From positions 1 to 28,751 of the forward strand of contig JACUUP010000010.1 of NCBI GenBank assembly GCA_014859225.1: a stretch of 28,751 nt of DNA. Direction: 5' to 3'. This document shows, piece after piece, positions 23,257 to 28,751 of this stretch. How positions within the stretch are numbered: position 1 is the stretch's first letter; each line of letters begins with the position of its first letter. Source of the stretch: Candidatus Aerophobota bacterium. Lineage in GTDB: Bacteria > Aerophobota > Aerophobia > Aerophobales > B3-G15. Position numbers and translations under genes: made by a program. The notes beneath the pieces were generated by a model that did no database searches, was not told the origin of the DNA, and saw only the letters and a list, made by a program, of their open reading frames with translations.

Positions 23257-24339
23257 ATGAAGATAATTCATCGCTATATCTTAAAAGAGACACTCTGGCC
23301 ATTTTTGTTTGGCTTTCTCTTCTTCAATTTTATCCTTTTTGTTGGAATTGTCTTTGACCTGACAAGACTGATATTTATGGAAAATGTTCCCCTTTTTATG
23401 GTTCTGCAGCTTATAATTTTCTCCCTTCCTTCCTTTTTTGATATAATCGTTCCCATCGCTCTGCTTTTTTCTGTCTTACTTAGCTTTGGTCGTCTATCTG
23501 CTGATGGAGAAATAACAGCTCTTAGGAGCTCTGGCATAAGCCTTCTTCGCGTGGAATCATCCATACTCTTATTTGCCCTGGGCTTAACTTTTATTTCTCT
23601 TTTTTTTTCTGCTTCCCTCACACCCTGGTCCAATCAGAGATATAAGAGCGTATATCAGGAAATTCTTCTCAGACGACCCGAGGTGCAGCTTAAAGAAAGA
23701 ACTATAATTAATATAGATGATAAGAGAATCTATGCATTTGAGCTGGATGAGAAAAACAGAATAATGCGGGAAATAATGCTGTGTGAGTTTTTCCCTTCCA
23801 GCCCTCAAAAATTCCCCCAGATAACTCTTGCTCGTGAAGGAAAAATAGAACAAGAGAAAATTCTCCTGCAAAAAGTAGAACTTTATATATTTGGCGCAAA
23901 CTATAGACTACACCAGTATGGAGAGTTTGACAGACAGGCTATCTATCTGCACCCGGAAATAAGAACACCTAAAAAACTAGAAAAGGAAAGCTGGGATATG
24001 ACTCTTACTGAAATAAGAGAAAAATTAAGGGAGGAGAAACTAACCTTAGAGCAAAAAAGAAGGTTTGAGATTGATTTTCAGGGAAGGATTGCTATTCCCC
24101 TTGCCACCTTCATTCTGGGAATTCTTGCTATTCCTCTGGGCGTGAAGGTGGAGCGAGGAGATAAATCCATAAGTCTGGGGATAAGTCTGGTAGTTGTGAT
24201 TGCATATTATGTTACTTTTCTTGCGGGCAATTTTTTTGCCCGGGCGGGATTGGTATCGCCTTTTTTAGGAGCCTGGATACCTAACTTTATTTTACTTTCC
24301 ACGGGAGTCTGGCTAAATATGCAGATGATAAGAAAATAA
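23257..24339 (+). CDS. lptF: LptF-like lipopolysaccharide export permease
   Basis: A 360-residue protein of the LptF/LptG (YjgP/YjgQ) family, inner-membrane parts of the LPS-extraction ABC transporter. Three N-terminal membrane segments (about 13-35, 45-77, 98-122), a large periplasmic beta-rich middle, then three C-terminal segments (about 270-290, 297-322, 332-350) give the standard layout. The C-terminal ILGILAIPLGVKVERG block is typical. It starts five bases after the SpoIID stop and is followed five bases later by its partner. The F/G assignment rests on gene order and could be swapped. Confidence 0.83.
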   Translation: MKIIHRYILKETLWPFLFGFLFFNFILFVGIVFDLTRLIFMENVPLFMVLQLIIFSLPSFFDIIVPIALLFSVLLSFGRLSADGEITALRSSGISLLRVESSILLFALGLTFISLFFSASLTPWSNQRYKSVYQEILLRRPEVQLKERTIINIDDKRIYAFELDEKNRIMREIMLCEFFPSSPQKFPQITLAREGKIEQEKILLQKVELYIFGANYRLHQYGEFDRQAIYLHPEIRTPKKLEKESWDMTLTEIREKLREEKLTLEQKRRFEIDFQGRIAIPLATFILGILAIPLGVKVERGDKSISLGISLVVVIAYYVTFLAGNFFARAGLVSPFLGAWIPNFILLSTGVWLNMQMIRK

Positions 24340-24344
24340 ATGCT

Positions 24345-25394
24345 ATGAGAATTTTAGATAGATACATAACAAAGGAATTTTTGAAATACTATTTTATTTT
24401 TATACTGCTTTTTGTTTCTGTTTTTGTTTTAACTGAATTTTTTACCTCTATGGCCAGTTTCAAAAAAGATGCGAATATTTTTCAAATAGTTATCTATTAT
24501 ATCCTCCAGATTCCTTATCTTTTTGTAATGTTAAGCCATCTTTCCATAATAATCTCCACCTTATTTACAATTTCCTACTTTGGGTCCACCAATCAACTTC
24601 AAGCTACACAAATAAGTGGAATTTCAGCAAAAAGAGCTACCTTACCTTTATTTACCGCAGGACTTGTAATAGGATTTTCTATTCTTTTCATGGACAATAC
24701 TCTCGTATATCAAGCAAATCAAATCTCTCACGAGATCAAGCAGAATAACTTCATGGGGATACCAGAGACCACAATCCAGAGGAACATATTCATAGCTGTT
24801 CCCCCGGACTATGTATTTTATATCCGCTACCTGGATGTGGAAAAAGGCTTCATGGAAGATGTGCTCATCTACAAAAATTCTGACCCTCGCTCTCTCATCT
24901 GTGCCGCAAAAAGTATGTGGAAAGAAAAAACCTGGGTCCTGGAGGAGGGAAGAGAATATATTTTAAATGATGAACCATCCGAACACGTATTCACCAGAAA
25001 AACTCTTCCCATAGATAGAGAACCGCGTTACTTTATCCGAACTCATTTTCCCCCTGATAAAATGAGCATATTTGAGTTAACTGGATACATTGAGGAATAC
25101 GATAGAAGTGGCTTTAAAACCGAGGATTTGAAAACAGAGCTACAATTTAAGATCTCAACTCCTTTTGCCAATTTTATTTTAATAATGGTTACAATACCCC
25201 TGGGGGTTATATTAAAACGGGGAAGAGGGGCAAGCTTGGCAGTTGGTCTGTTGATGAGTTTTGCATATTATCAAACTATGGCTCTTTTTAAAACTATGGG
25301 AAAAGCAGGTTTAGTCGCACCATTTTTTGCCGCCTGGATACCCAACCTTATATTCCTTATCGCTGCAGTTTACCTGATATATAAAATGGAGTAA
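24345..25394 (+). CDS. lptG: LptG-like lipopolysaccharide export permease
   Basis: A 349-residue LptF/LptG family permease, the probable partner of the preceding gene. The N-terminus MRILDRYITKEFLKYY matches LptG-type starts; six membrane segments frame a periplasmic domain (about 130-260, with FIAVPPDYVFYIRYLDVEKG). The C-terminal half has MVTIPLGVILKRGRGASLAVG. It ends the plus-strand operon. Its stop codon (25392-25394) overlaps the A-run of the 25394 repeat, so the accessory region begins exactly at the gene end. LptB, LptC and LptA are not in the window. Confidence 0.83.
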   Translation: MRILDRYITKEFLKYYFIFILLFVSVFVLTEFFTSMASFKKDANIFQIVIYYILQIPYLFVMLSHLSIIISTLFTISYFGSTNQLQATQISGISAKRATLPLFTAGLVIGFSILFMDNTLVYQANQISHEIKQNNFMGIPETTIQRNIFIAVPPDYVFYIRYLDVEKGFMEDVLIYKNSDPRSLICAAKSMWKEKTWVLEEGREYILNDEPSEHVFTRKTLPIDREPRYFIRTHFPPDKMSIFELTGYIEEYDRSGFKTEDLKTELQFKISTPFANFILIMVTIPLGVILKRGRGASLAVGLLMSFAYYQTMALFKTMGKAGLVAPFFAAWIPNLIFLIAAVYLIYKME

Positions 25395-25415
25395 AAAAGG
25401 GGACAGATTTATTTT
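25394..25415. repeat. 22-bp direct repeat, copy 1
   Basis: A5-GGGGACAGATTT-ATTTT; the same 22 bases occur at 26315-26336, and weaker similarity continues for about 20 more bases (TATCTCAATGGGTCTGG here, TATTTATGGGGCTCGG there). The two copies flank the HEPN/MNT gene pair. Confidence 0.75.
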
Positions 25416-25435
25416 TATCTCAATGGGTCTGGGTT

Positions 25436-25834
25436 TCATTTCTTCTCCTGGGTGAGATTTTCAATAACCTCTTCAATTCTATTGATAAAATTCTCTGTTT
25501 TATTTAGCCACTCTTTAACTTTTTGCTTTTCAAATTCAACAAAATCTCCATAGTCATCTTTTTGTCTGAATTCAAACATCCTATTATAGAATTCGGCAAG
25601 TTCTTCCTGTATAATCTCTGTCTTTACAAATTCCTTATTGAATAGGCTTCTTATACCTGTGTGTTTTTTAGAGGTTAAATCTTTTGTCAGAAGAAGAGCT
25701 ACTACTTGGTAAAAAATTGCATAGTATATCCTGTTTACAGTAGAAAAGAGACTGGCATGTTCAAATATTGATTTTGCATCTGCCAGGGCCTCCTTTGCTC
25801 TTTTCCTTCTGTAATTTATAAGGTCTATATTCAT
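25436..25834 (-). CDS. HEPN-domain protein (partner of MNT)
   Basis: A 132-residue all-helical HEPN protein from ATG 25834 (a TTG two codons earlier is also possible). Key features in the longer numbering are NRIYYAIFYQ (36-45), KKHTGIRSLF (58-67) and FEFRQKDDYGDFVEF (89-103). The last is the R-X4-Y motif of the HEPN family, which lacks the His of RNase-active RX4-6H HEPNs. HEPN genes next to MNT genes form toxin-antitoxin pairs. It begins right after the MNT stop, with no SD, so is probably coupled. The RX4Y form may not be a nuclease. Confidence 0.85.
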   Translation of the reverse strand: MNIDLINYRRKRAKEALADAKSIFEHASLFSTVNRIYYAIFYQVVALLLTKDLTSKKHTGIRSLFNKEFVKTEIIQEELAEFYNRMFEFRQKDDYGDFVEFEKQKVKEWLNKTENFINRIEEVIENLTQEKK

Positions 25835-25840
25835 TTTCAA

Positions 25841-26188
25841 CTATGCTATTGGTATTCCCTCTTTATCAACATTCCAGTGTAATGGCATTGCTTTACCTAA
25901 AGGTGAATCCCAGAATTTCTGTGGATAAACGATAATTCCAAAAATGACATCATAGTTAAGTTCAATCTTAAAAGATATGCTGAAGATTTCCTCTTCTAAG
26001 GTATTGTTCACTTCCCTGCCTAAAAGAACGAGAACATCAATATCGGATTCTTCATCAGAATCACCCCTTGCCTTAGAACCATAGAGGATAATCTCTGCAT
26101 CGGGAAATTTTTTAAGTAGTCTCCTTTTTAATTCGTGAAGAGCCTTTTTCTCATTTTCTTTTAGATTTAATTCCCTTAAAGTTCTCAT
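25841..26188 (-). CDS. MNT-type nucleotidyltransferase (antitoxin)
   Basis: A 115-residue minimal nucleotidyltransferase. GS-X10-DxD is exact: Gly37-Ser38, Asp49, Asp51 in YGSKARGD ... ESDIDVLV. MNT antitoxins such as those of HepT/MntA modify or bind the HEPN toxin, in studied cases by adding AMP to the tyrosine of its motif. The ATG (26188) has SD AAGGTGG and its first bases overlap the stop of a 12-residue leader ORF. The TAA two codons upstream in its own frame rules out a longer start. It is the first full gene of the HEPN/MNT operon, behind a good promoter. Confidence 0.88.
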   Translation of the reverse strand: MRTLRELNLKENEKKALHELKRRLLKKFPDAEIILYGSKARGDSDEESDIDVLVLLGREVNNTLEEEIFSISFKIELNYDVIFGIIVYPQKFWDSPLGKAMPLHWNVDKEGIPIA

Positions 26189-26223
26189 CTTTCCACCTTA
26201 ATTAATGGAGTGAGACACCCCAT
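26185..26223 (-). CDS. Leader ORF coupled to the MNT gene (12 aa)
   Basis: ATG 26223 follows SD GGAGG (26233..26229) at five bases and encodes MGCLTPLIKVER. Its TGA overlaps the MNT ATG as ATGA, the arrangement of translationally coupled genes. It lies in the leader of the predicted transcript (start near 26236). It could be a leader peptide that primes MNT translation or a chance reading; the strong SD and exact overlap favour the former. Confidence 0.4.
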   Translation of the reverse strand: MGCLTPLIKVER

Positions 26224-26242
26224 CTTTACCTCCACACTTTAA

Positions 26243-26271
26243 ATTATGCAGAGAAAAGCGTAGAAAGTCAA
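26243..26271 (-). promoter_or_regulatory. Promoter of the MNT/HEPN operon
   Basis: Minus strand: TTGACT (26271..26266), 17-base spacer, CATAAT (26248..26243), each matching five of six consensus positions. The transcript would start near 26236, with a leader of about 48 bases that holds the 12-residue leader ORF. Confidence 0.6.
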
Positions 26272-26314
26272 GGAAAATGAACTCAAAGAATTTGAAAAAT
26301 AAGATTTGACAGGT

Positions 26315-26336
26315 AAAAAGGGGACAGATTTATTTT
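26315..26336. repeat. 22-bp direct repeat, copy 2
   Basis: Identical in 22 bases to 25394-25415, same orientation, 921 bases away. It lies between the MNT promoter and the 3' end of the helicase gene. From the repeat to 26397 there is no gene; an imperfect G/C hairpin (GGGC-TC-GGCCC near 26345) is the only structure I see. Confidence 0.75.
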
Positions 26337-26397
26337 CTATTTATGGGGCTCGGCCCACGTCAAAACCTACCCCTAACAGGCTCAGCCATGGGCAAGT

Positions 26398-27978
26398 CTA
26401 TTTAAAGGTCAGGCTAATAGATTCCACGCTCAATGCTTCCCTTTCAAACTCCTTCAGCTCGGTTTCTTTGAATACATCTTTTTCCACAATATCTACAAAT
26501 ACGACGTAGATTCTTGAAAATTCCTTGCCTGGCATTCTTCTCAAAATTCTACCCATGCGCTGAATCCACTGCCTTGCGCTACTTGTCCCGGCAACGATAA
26601 TACCGGTATTTGATTCTGGGACATCAAATCCTTCATCCAGAGCCCGGCATGAAACAAGCATGTTAATCACTCCTTTTCTGTAGCTGGCGACATTTTCAAG
26701 TCTTTCCTCAAGCGGTAGCCGGGTGTGGTATATTCCCACCTTGAAATCCCTCTCTTTGAGATATTCATATATCTTTTCCGCTATTTCAATCCGTTCATGG
26801 AAGATGAGAACGCGCTCGTTTCTCAGGTTTTCATTGGAAATGAGCCATTTCAAAGCCTGGAGTTTGGAGCGTGAGGTATGAATTATTCCTTTCCGTAGAT
26901 TCAGCAACGAAGTATATCGTCCAATCATGCTATCCTGGGTCCTCTCATACAAGGAACCCAGTTTCTTGAAAAACTCAAAAGGTTTAGTTGCTTCCAGTTC
27001 AGGGTAACGTGAAAATAGCATTCTACCAATTTTACTTATCTGGTCAGTATATTCCTCGTACTGGGAATATTCCTCGTCTCTCAGTTTTACTTTCAGGGTA
27101 AACAGTTTGTAGGGTGGAATGATGCCGTCCCTCAAAGCATCATTGTATGAATAGGTGTAGATTATTTCTCCTAAGTTCGGAGCGATTTTCTCTTCAAAGC
27201 CAAGGTCTCCGTATCTCTCTGGCGTAGCAGAAAGACCAAGTGTGTAGGAGTAGTTCACCTGAAAGATTTTTGCATTTTCTCTGCTGCCGTAGCGGTGACA
27301 TTCATCGGCAATGAGAAAGGTGTCATTACCAAGAAGAAAGCTTTGATAATGTTCTACAATATAATCCCTGGCTGAATTTACCACATACAAAAGGATGCTC
27401 TTTCTCTGGAGCTTCTCTTTCTTTTGCCCGTAGAAAATGCCGATATCTTTTCTTGGAACATATAGCTTATCCATAAGTCCCACCAGCCACTGGTCAAGCA
27501 GTGCCGAGGTAGGAACGATAATTATTGTTTTGAGGCTACCATCCTGGTAGGCGGTTAAATTATAGAGCTCTGAGATTATGGAGAAGGCAAAGACGGTTTT
27601 TCCTGCTCCTGTCACCACCTTCACAATTCCCCTCCCGTTGTTCTCCCACCAGATTTTTTTTGCTTGTTTTTGCCATGCGTAAAGTTCAACACCTATTCTG
27701 TACGATTCCTCTAAAGGAGTCTCGGTAAGATAATTTTGCTTCAGCCTCTTGCATATGGCACAGCCTATATCCTCACAGGTTGTTTCAAAATCCTTTATTT
27801 GAGCAAGGCGCTTGAGTGATTTTTCTAAGATGGGAGAAAGGGAAGGAGGAATTTGTTTACCTCTGGTCAAATACCAACCGGATTTTTCCAGAGCGTCAAT
27901 CAGAGGTTTTTCTACGCCGAAAATCTTTGCCCTTCGTGCCAGATGATGAAGGTGCCAGCCCTGCCAGGTGTCTTTCAT
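26398..27978 (-). CDS. SF2 helicase / type III restriction-like ATPase
   Basis: A 526-residue superfamily 2 helicase of the XPB/restriction-subunit type. Motif I is TGAGKT (123-128), motif II DECH (225-228), motif III LSATPE (249-254), then ALDEGFDVPESNTGI (446-460) and motif VI QRMGRILR (473-480). The ~100-residue N-terminal part is not recognisable and carries Cys68, Cys73 and Cys76 (CEDIGCAIC), which might bind metal. No nuclease domain is visible. The start overlaps the upstream gene by four bases (ATGA), so it forms an operon with the 130- and 123-residue genes. Probable role: DNA or RNA unwinding in defence or repair, inferred from context. Confidence 0.85.
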   Translation of the reverse strand: MKDTWQGWHLHHLARRAKIFGVEKPLIDALEKSGWYLTRGKQIPPSLSPILEKSLKRLAQIKDFETTCEDIGCAICKRLKQNYLTETPLEESYRIGVELYAWQKQAKKIWWENNGRGIVKVVTGAGKTVFAFSIISELYNLTAYQDGSLKTIIIVPTSALLDQWLVGLMDKLYVPRKDIGIFYGQKKEKLQRKSILLYVVNSARDYIVEHYQSFLLGNDTFLIADECHRYGSRENAKIFQVNYSYTLGLSATPERYGDLGFEEKIAPNLGEIIYTYSYNDALRDGIIPPYKLFTLKVKLRDEEYSQYEEYTDQISKIGRMLFSRYPELEATKPFEFFKKLGSLYERTQDSMIGRYTSLLNLRKGIIHTSRSKLQALKWLISNENLRNERVLIFHERIEIAEKIYEYLKERDFKVGIYHTRLPLEERLENVASYRKGVINMLVSCRALDEGFDVPESNTGIIVAGTSSARQWIQRMGRILRRMPGKEFSRIYVVFVDIVEKDVFKETELKEFEREALSVESISLTFK

Positions 27979-28367
27979 GATTGCAAATTGAGCGGTGCAT
28001 AAAAATGTTTTAGGTCCAGGCGCTTAACCCTGCCTGTTACCGGGTACAGGTAGAATTCCTCATTCTTATACACTACTCTTGGTCTTTCGTCAGTTTCCAC
28101 GACTTCTAAATTGCCTTCTATTACTATTTGAATAATGTAGTTTCCGGCAACAAGCTGGTTGGCATTATCCTGGAGAATATTTCTTACATATTGTGCAATT
28201 TCGGTTCTATCTTTTGCATAATACAAAAGAGCATCAAGCCCATACACGGCAAAATCGCGAGGAAACCTTTTCTCATCACGTAAGTCTTTGAGAAACTGGA
28301 TGATGCTTATTTTTTCCTTAAAAATTTGGGGGTTATTTTTATCTATAATGTTAAATCCTATATCCAT
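27975..28367 (-). CDS. Unknown protein in the HepT-helicase operon
   Basis: A 130-residue protein that I do not recognise. The first two thirds are mostly helical (FLKDLRDEKRFPRDFAVYGL, LLYYAKDRTEIAQYVRNIL); the last third looks like short beta strands (YIIQIVIEGNLEVVETDE, then FYLYPVTGRVKRLDL). It has no signal peptide or membrane segment. It overlaps the helicase start by four bases and starts five bases after the HepT-like stop, so it is in the middle of a three-gene unit. A partner or adaptor of the helicase is a reasonable guess from context only. Confidence 0.7.
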   Translation of the reverse strand: MDIGFNIIDKNNPQIFKEKISIIQFLKDLRDEKRFPRDFAVYGLDALLYYAKDRTEIAQYVRNILQDNANQLVAGNYIIQIVIEGNLEVVETDERPRVVYKNEEFYLYPVTGRVKRLDLKHFYAPLNLQS

Positions 28368-28372
28368 TTTTA

Positions 28373-28744
28373 TTATTCACCCTCTTTTTGATTACTGGAC
28401 TCCAGAAAATCCATGAATTCTCTGATATCCTCTTTAAATTCAGTAAGTACTTGAGGAATTGAGTAAAGCAACGGCTTAAATCTCTCCCATTTAAGCTCAA
28501 AGCCGTATATGTGTCTGGAAAGATGACGAAACTTAAGATATTCTTTCAATTTCTCAAAAAGGTTTTCTGATATAATTTGTGGACGAATGCCTGCAAGAGG
28601 CTTTGCCATCTGGGACAGTACTTCAATATGCCAGCTTCCTTCGAAGGGAAGATTGTTGTCAATTACTAAGGCAATCTTTTCAAATATCTTTTCTATACCT
28701 GAGTAAAAATCATGTAAAATACTCGCTGAAGTCCTTATCTCCAT
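28373..28744 (-). CDS. HepT-like HEPN protein with RX4HXY motif (possibly 5' partial)
   Basis: 123 residues are visible from ATG 28744, but the frame is open to the window edge seven bases upstream, and relatives I remember have more N-terminal helix, so the gene may start outside. The core SILHDFYSGIEKIFEKIA (8-25) and FRHLSRHIYGFELKWER (72-88) are characteristic. Arg73, His78 and Tyr80 form RX4HXY, the RNase active-site and AMPylation-target motif of HepT toxins. An MNT-type antitoxin gene would be expected just upstream, outside the window. It is followed by the unknown gene (five bases) and the helicase. Confidence 0.75.
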   Translation of the reverse strand: MEIRTSASILHDFYSGIEKIFEKIALVIDNNLPFEGSWHIEVLSQMAKPLAGIRPQIISENLFEKLKEYLKFRHLSRHIYGFELKWERFKPLLYSIPQVLTEFKEDIREFMDFLESSNQKEGE

Positions 28745-28751
28745 GAAAGTC

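Noticed and set aside
23274-23899. Several minus-strand ORFs under lptF
   Set aside because: They mirror the hydrophobic codons of lptF, lack RBS and have no recognisable domains.

Overview
The window looks like a chromosomal segment of an uncultured, A+T-rich Gram-negative bacterium. Evidence for an outer membrane is an LpxL/HtrB-type acyltransferase and an adjacent LptF/LptG permease pair. Bacterial-type FabF/FabG/ACP, IleS and GltX are present beside V-type ATPase subunits C and F, which points to a deep-branching or candidate-phylum lineage rather than a well-studied proteobacterium. I cannot name the phylum from sequence alone.

Layout. (1) Positions 1-2650 are accessory DNA: the start of a secreted protein, an orphan AbrB-type small DNA-binding gene, an AbiEii/AbiEi toxin-antitoxin pair with the toxin gene first, a 5'-truncated DUF2442 gene and decayed pieces of a nucleotidyltransferase module. 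(2) Positions 2619-13851 are a tight minus-strand housekeeping array. In transcription order it is a small basic protein, gltX, tRNA-Gln, tRNA-Glu, rplM, punA, ileS, an RluD-type pseudouridine synthase, fabG, acpP, fabF, rnc and a GlmM-type mutase. (3) Positions 13912-18906, also minus strand, hold an acyltransferase, a GT28 lipid glycosyltransferase, V-ATPase C, V-ATPase F, UPF0280 and a TPR protein, with one tiny zinc-ribbon-like gene on the opposite strand between C and F. (4) After a 110-bp hairpin element and a rhomboid protease, two good divergent promoters lead into a plus-strand operon at 19969-25394: an AIR-synthase-family protein, hisA, hisI, SpoIID, lptF, lptG. (5) Positions 25394-28751 are accessory again: a HEPN/MNT pair between two copies of a direct repeat, then a helicase, an unknown protein and a HepT-like RX4HXY protein running off the window edge.

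How the genes fit together. The central array links tRNA charging, ribosome parts, RNA processing and fatty-acid synthesis. The lipid genes (fab cluster, acyltransferase, glycolipid synthase, LptFG) fit outer-membrane biogenesis. The two ends of the window are dominated by toxin-antitoxin or defence-type modules, each bounded by short dispersed repeats.

The points most worth a second look are these. The gltX reading frame has no stop before tRNA-Gln and runs through the whole tRNA gene, with tRNA-Glu next. The abiE promoter carries a perfect palindrome in its spacer and predicts a leaderless toxin mRNA. There is a candidate HepT/unknown/helicase defence operon. The SpoIID gene appears to start at AUA. 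The MNT gene is preceded by a coupled 12-residue leader ORF. No CRISPR array, rRNA, integrase or complete transposase gene was seen.
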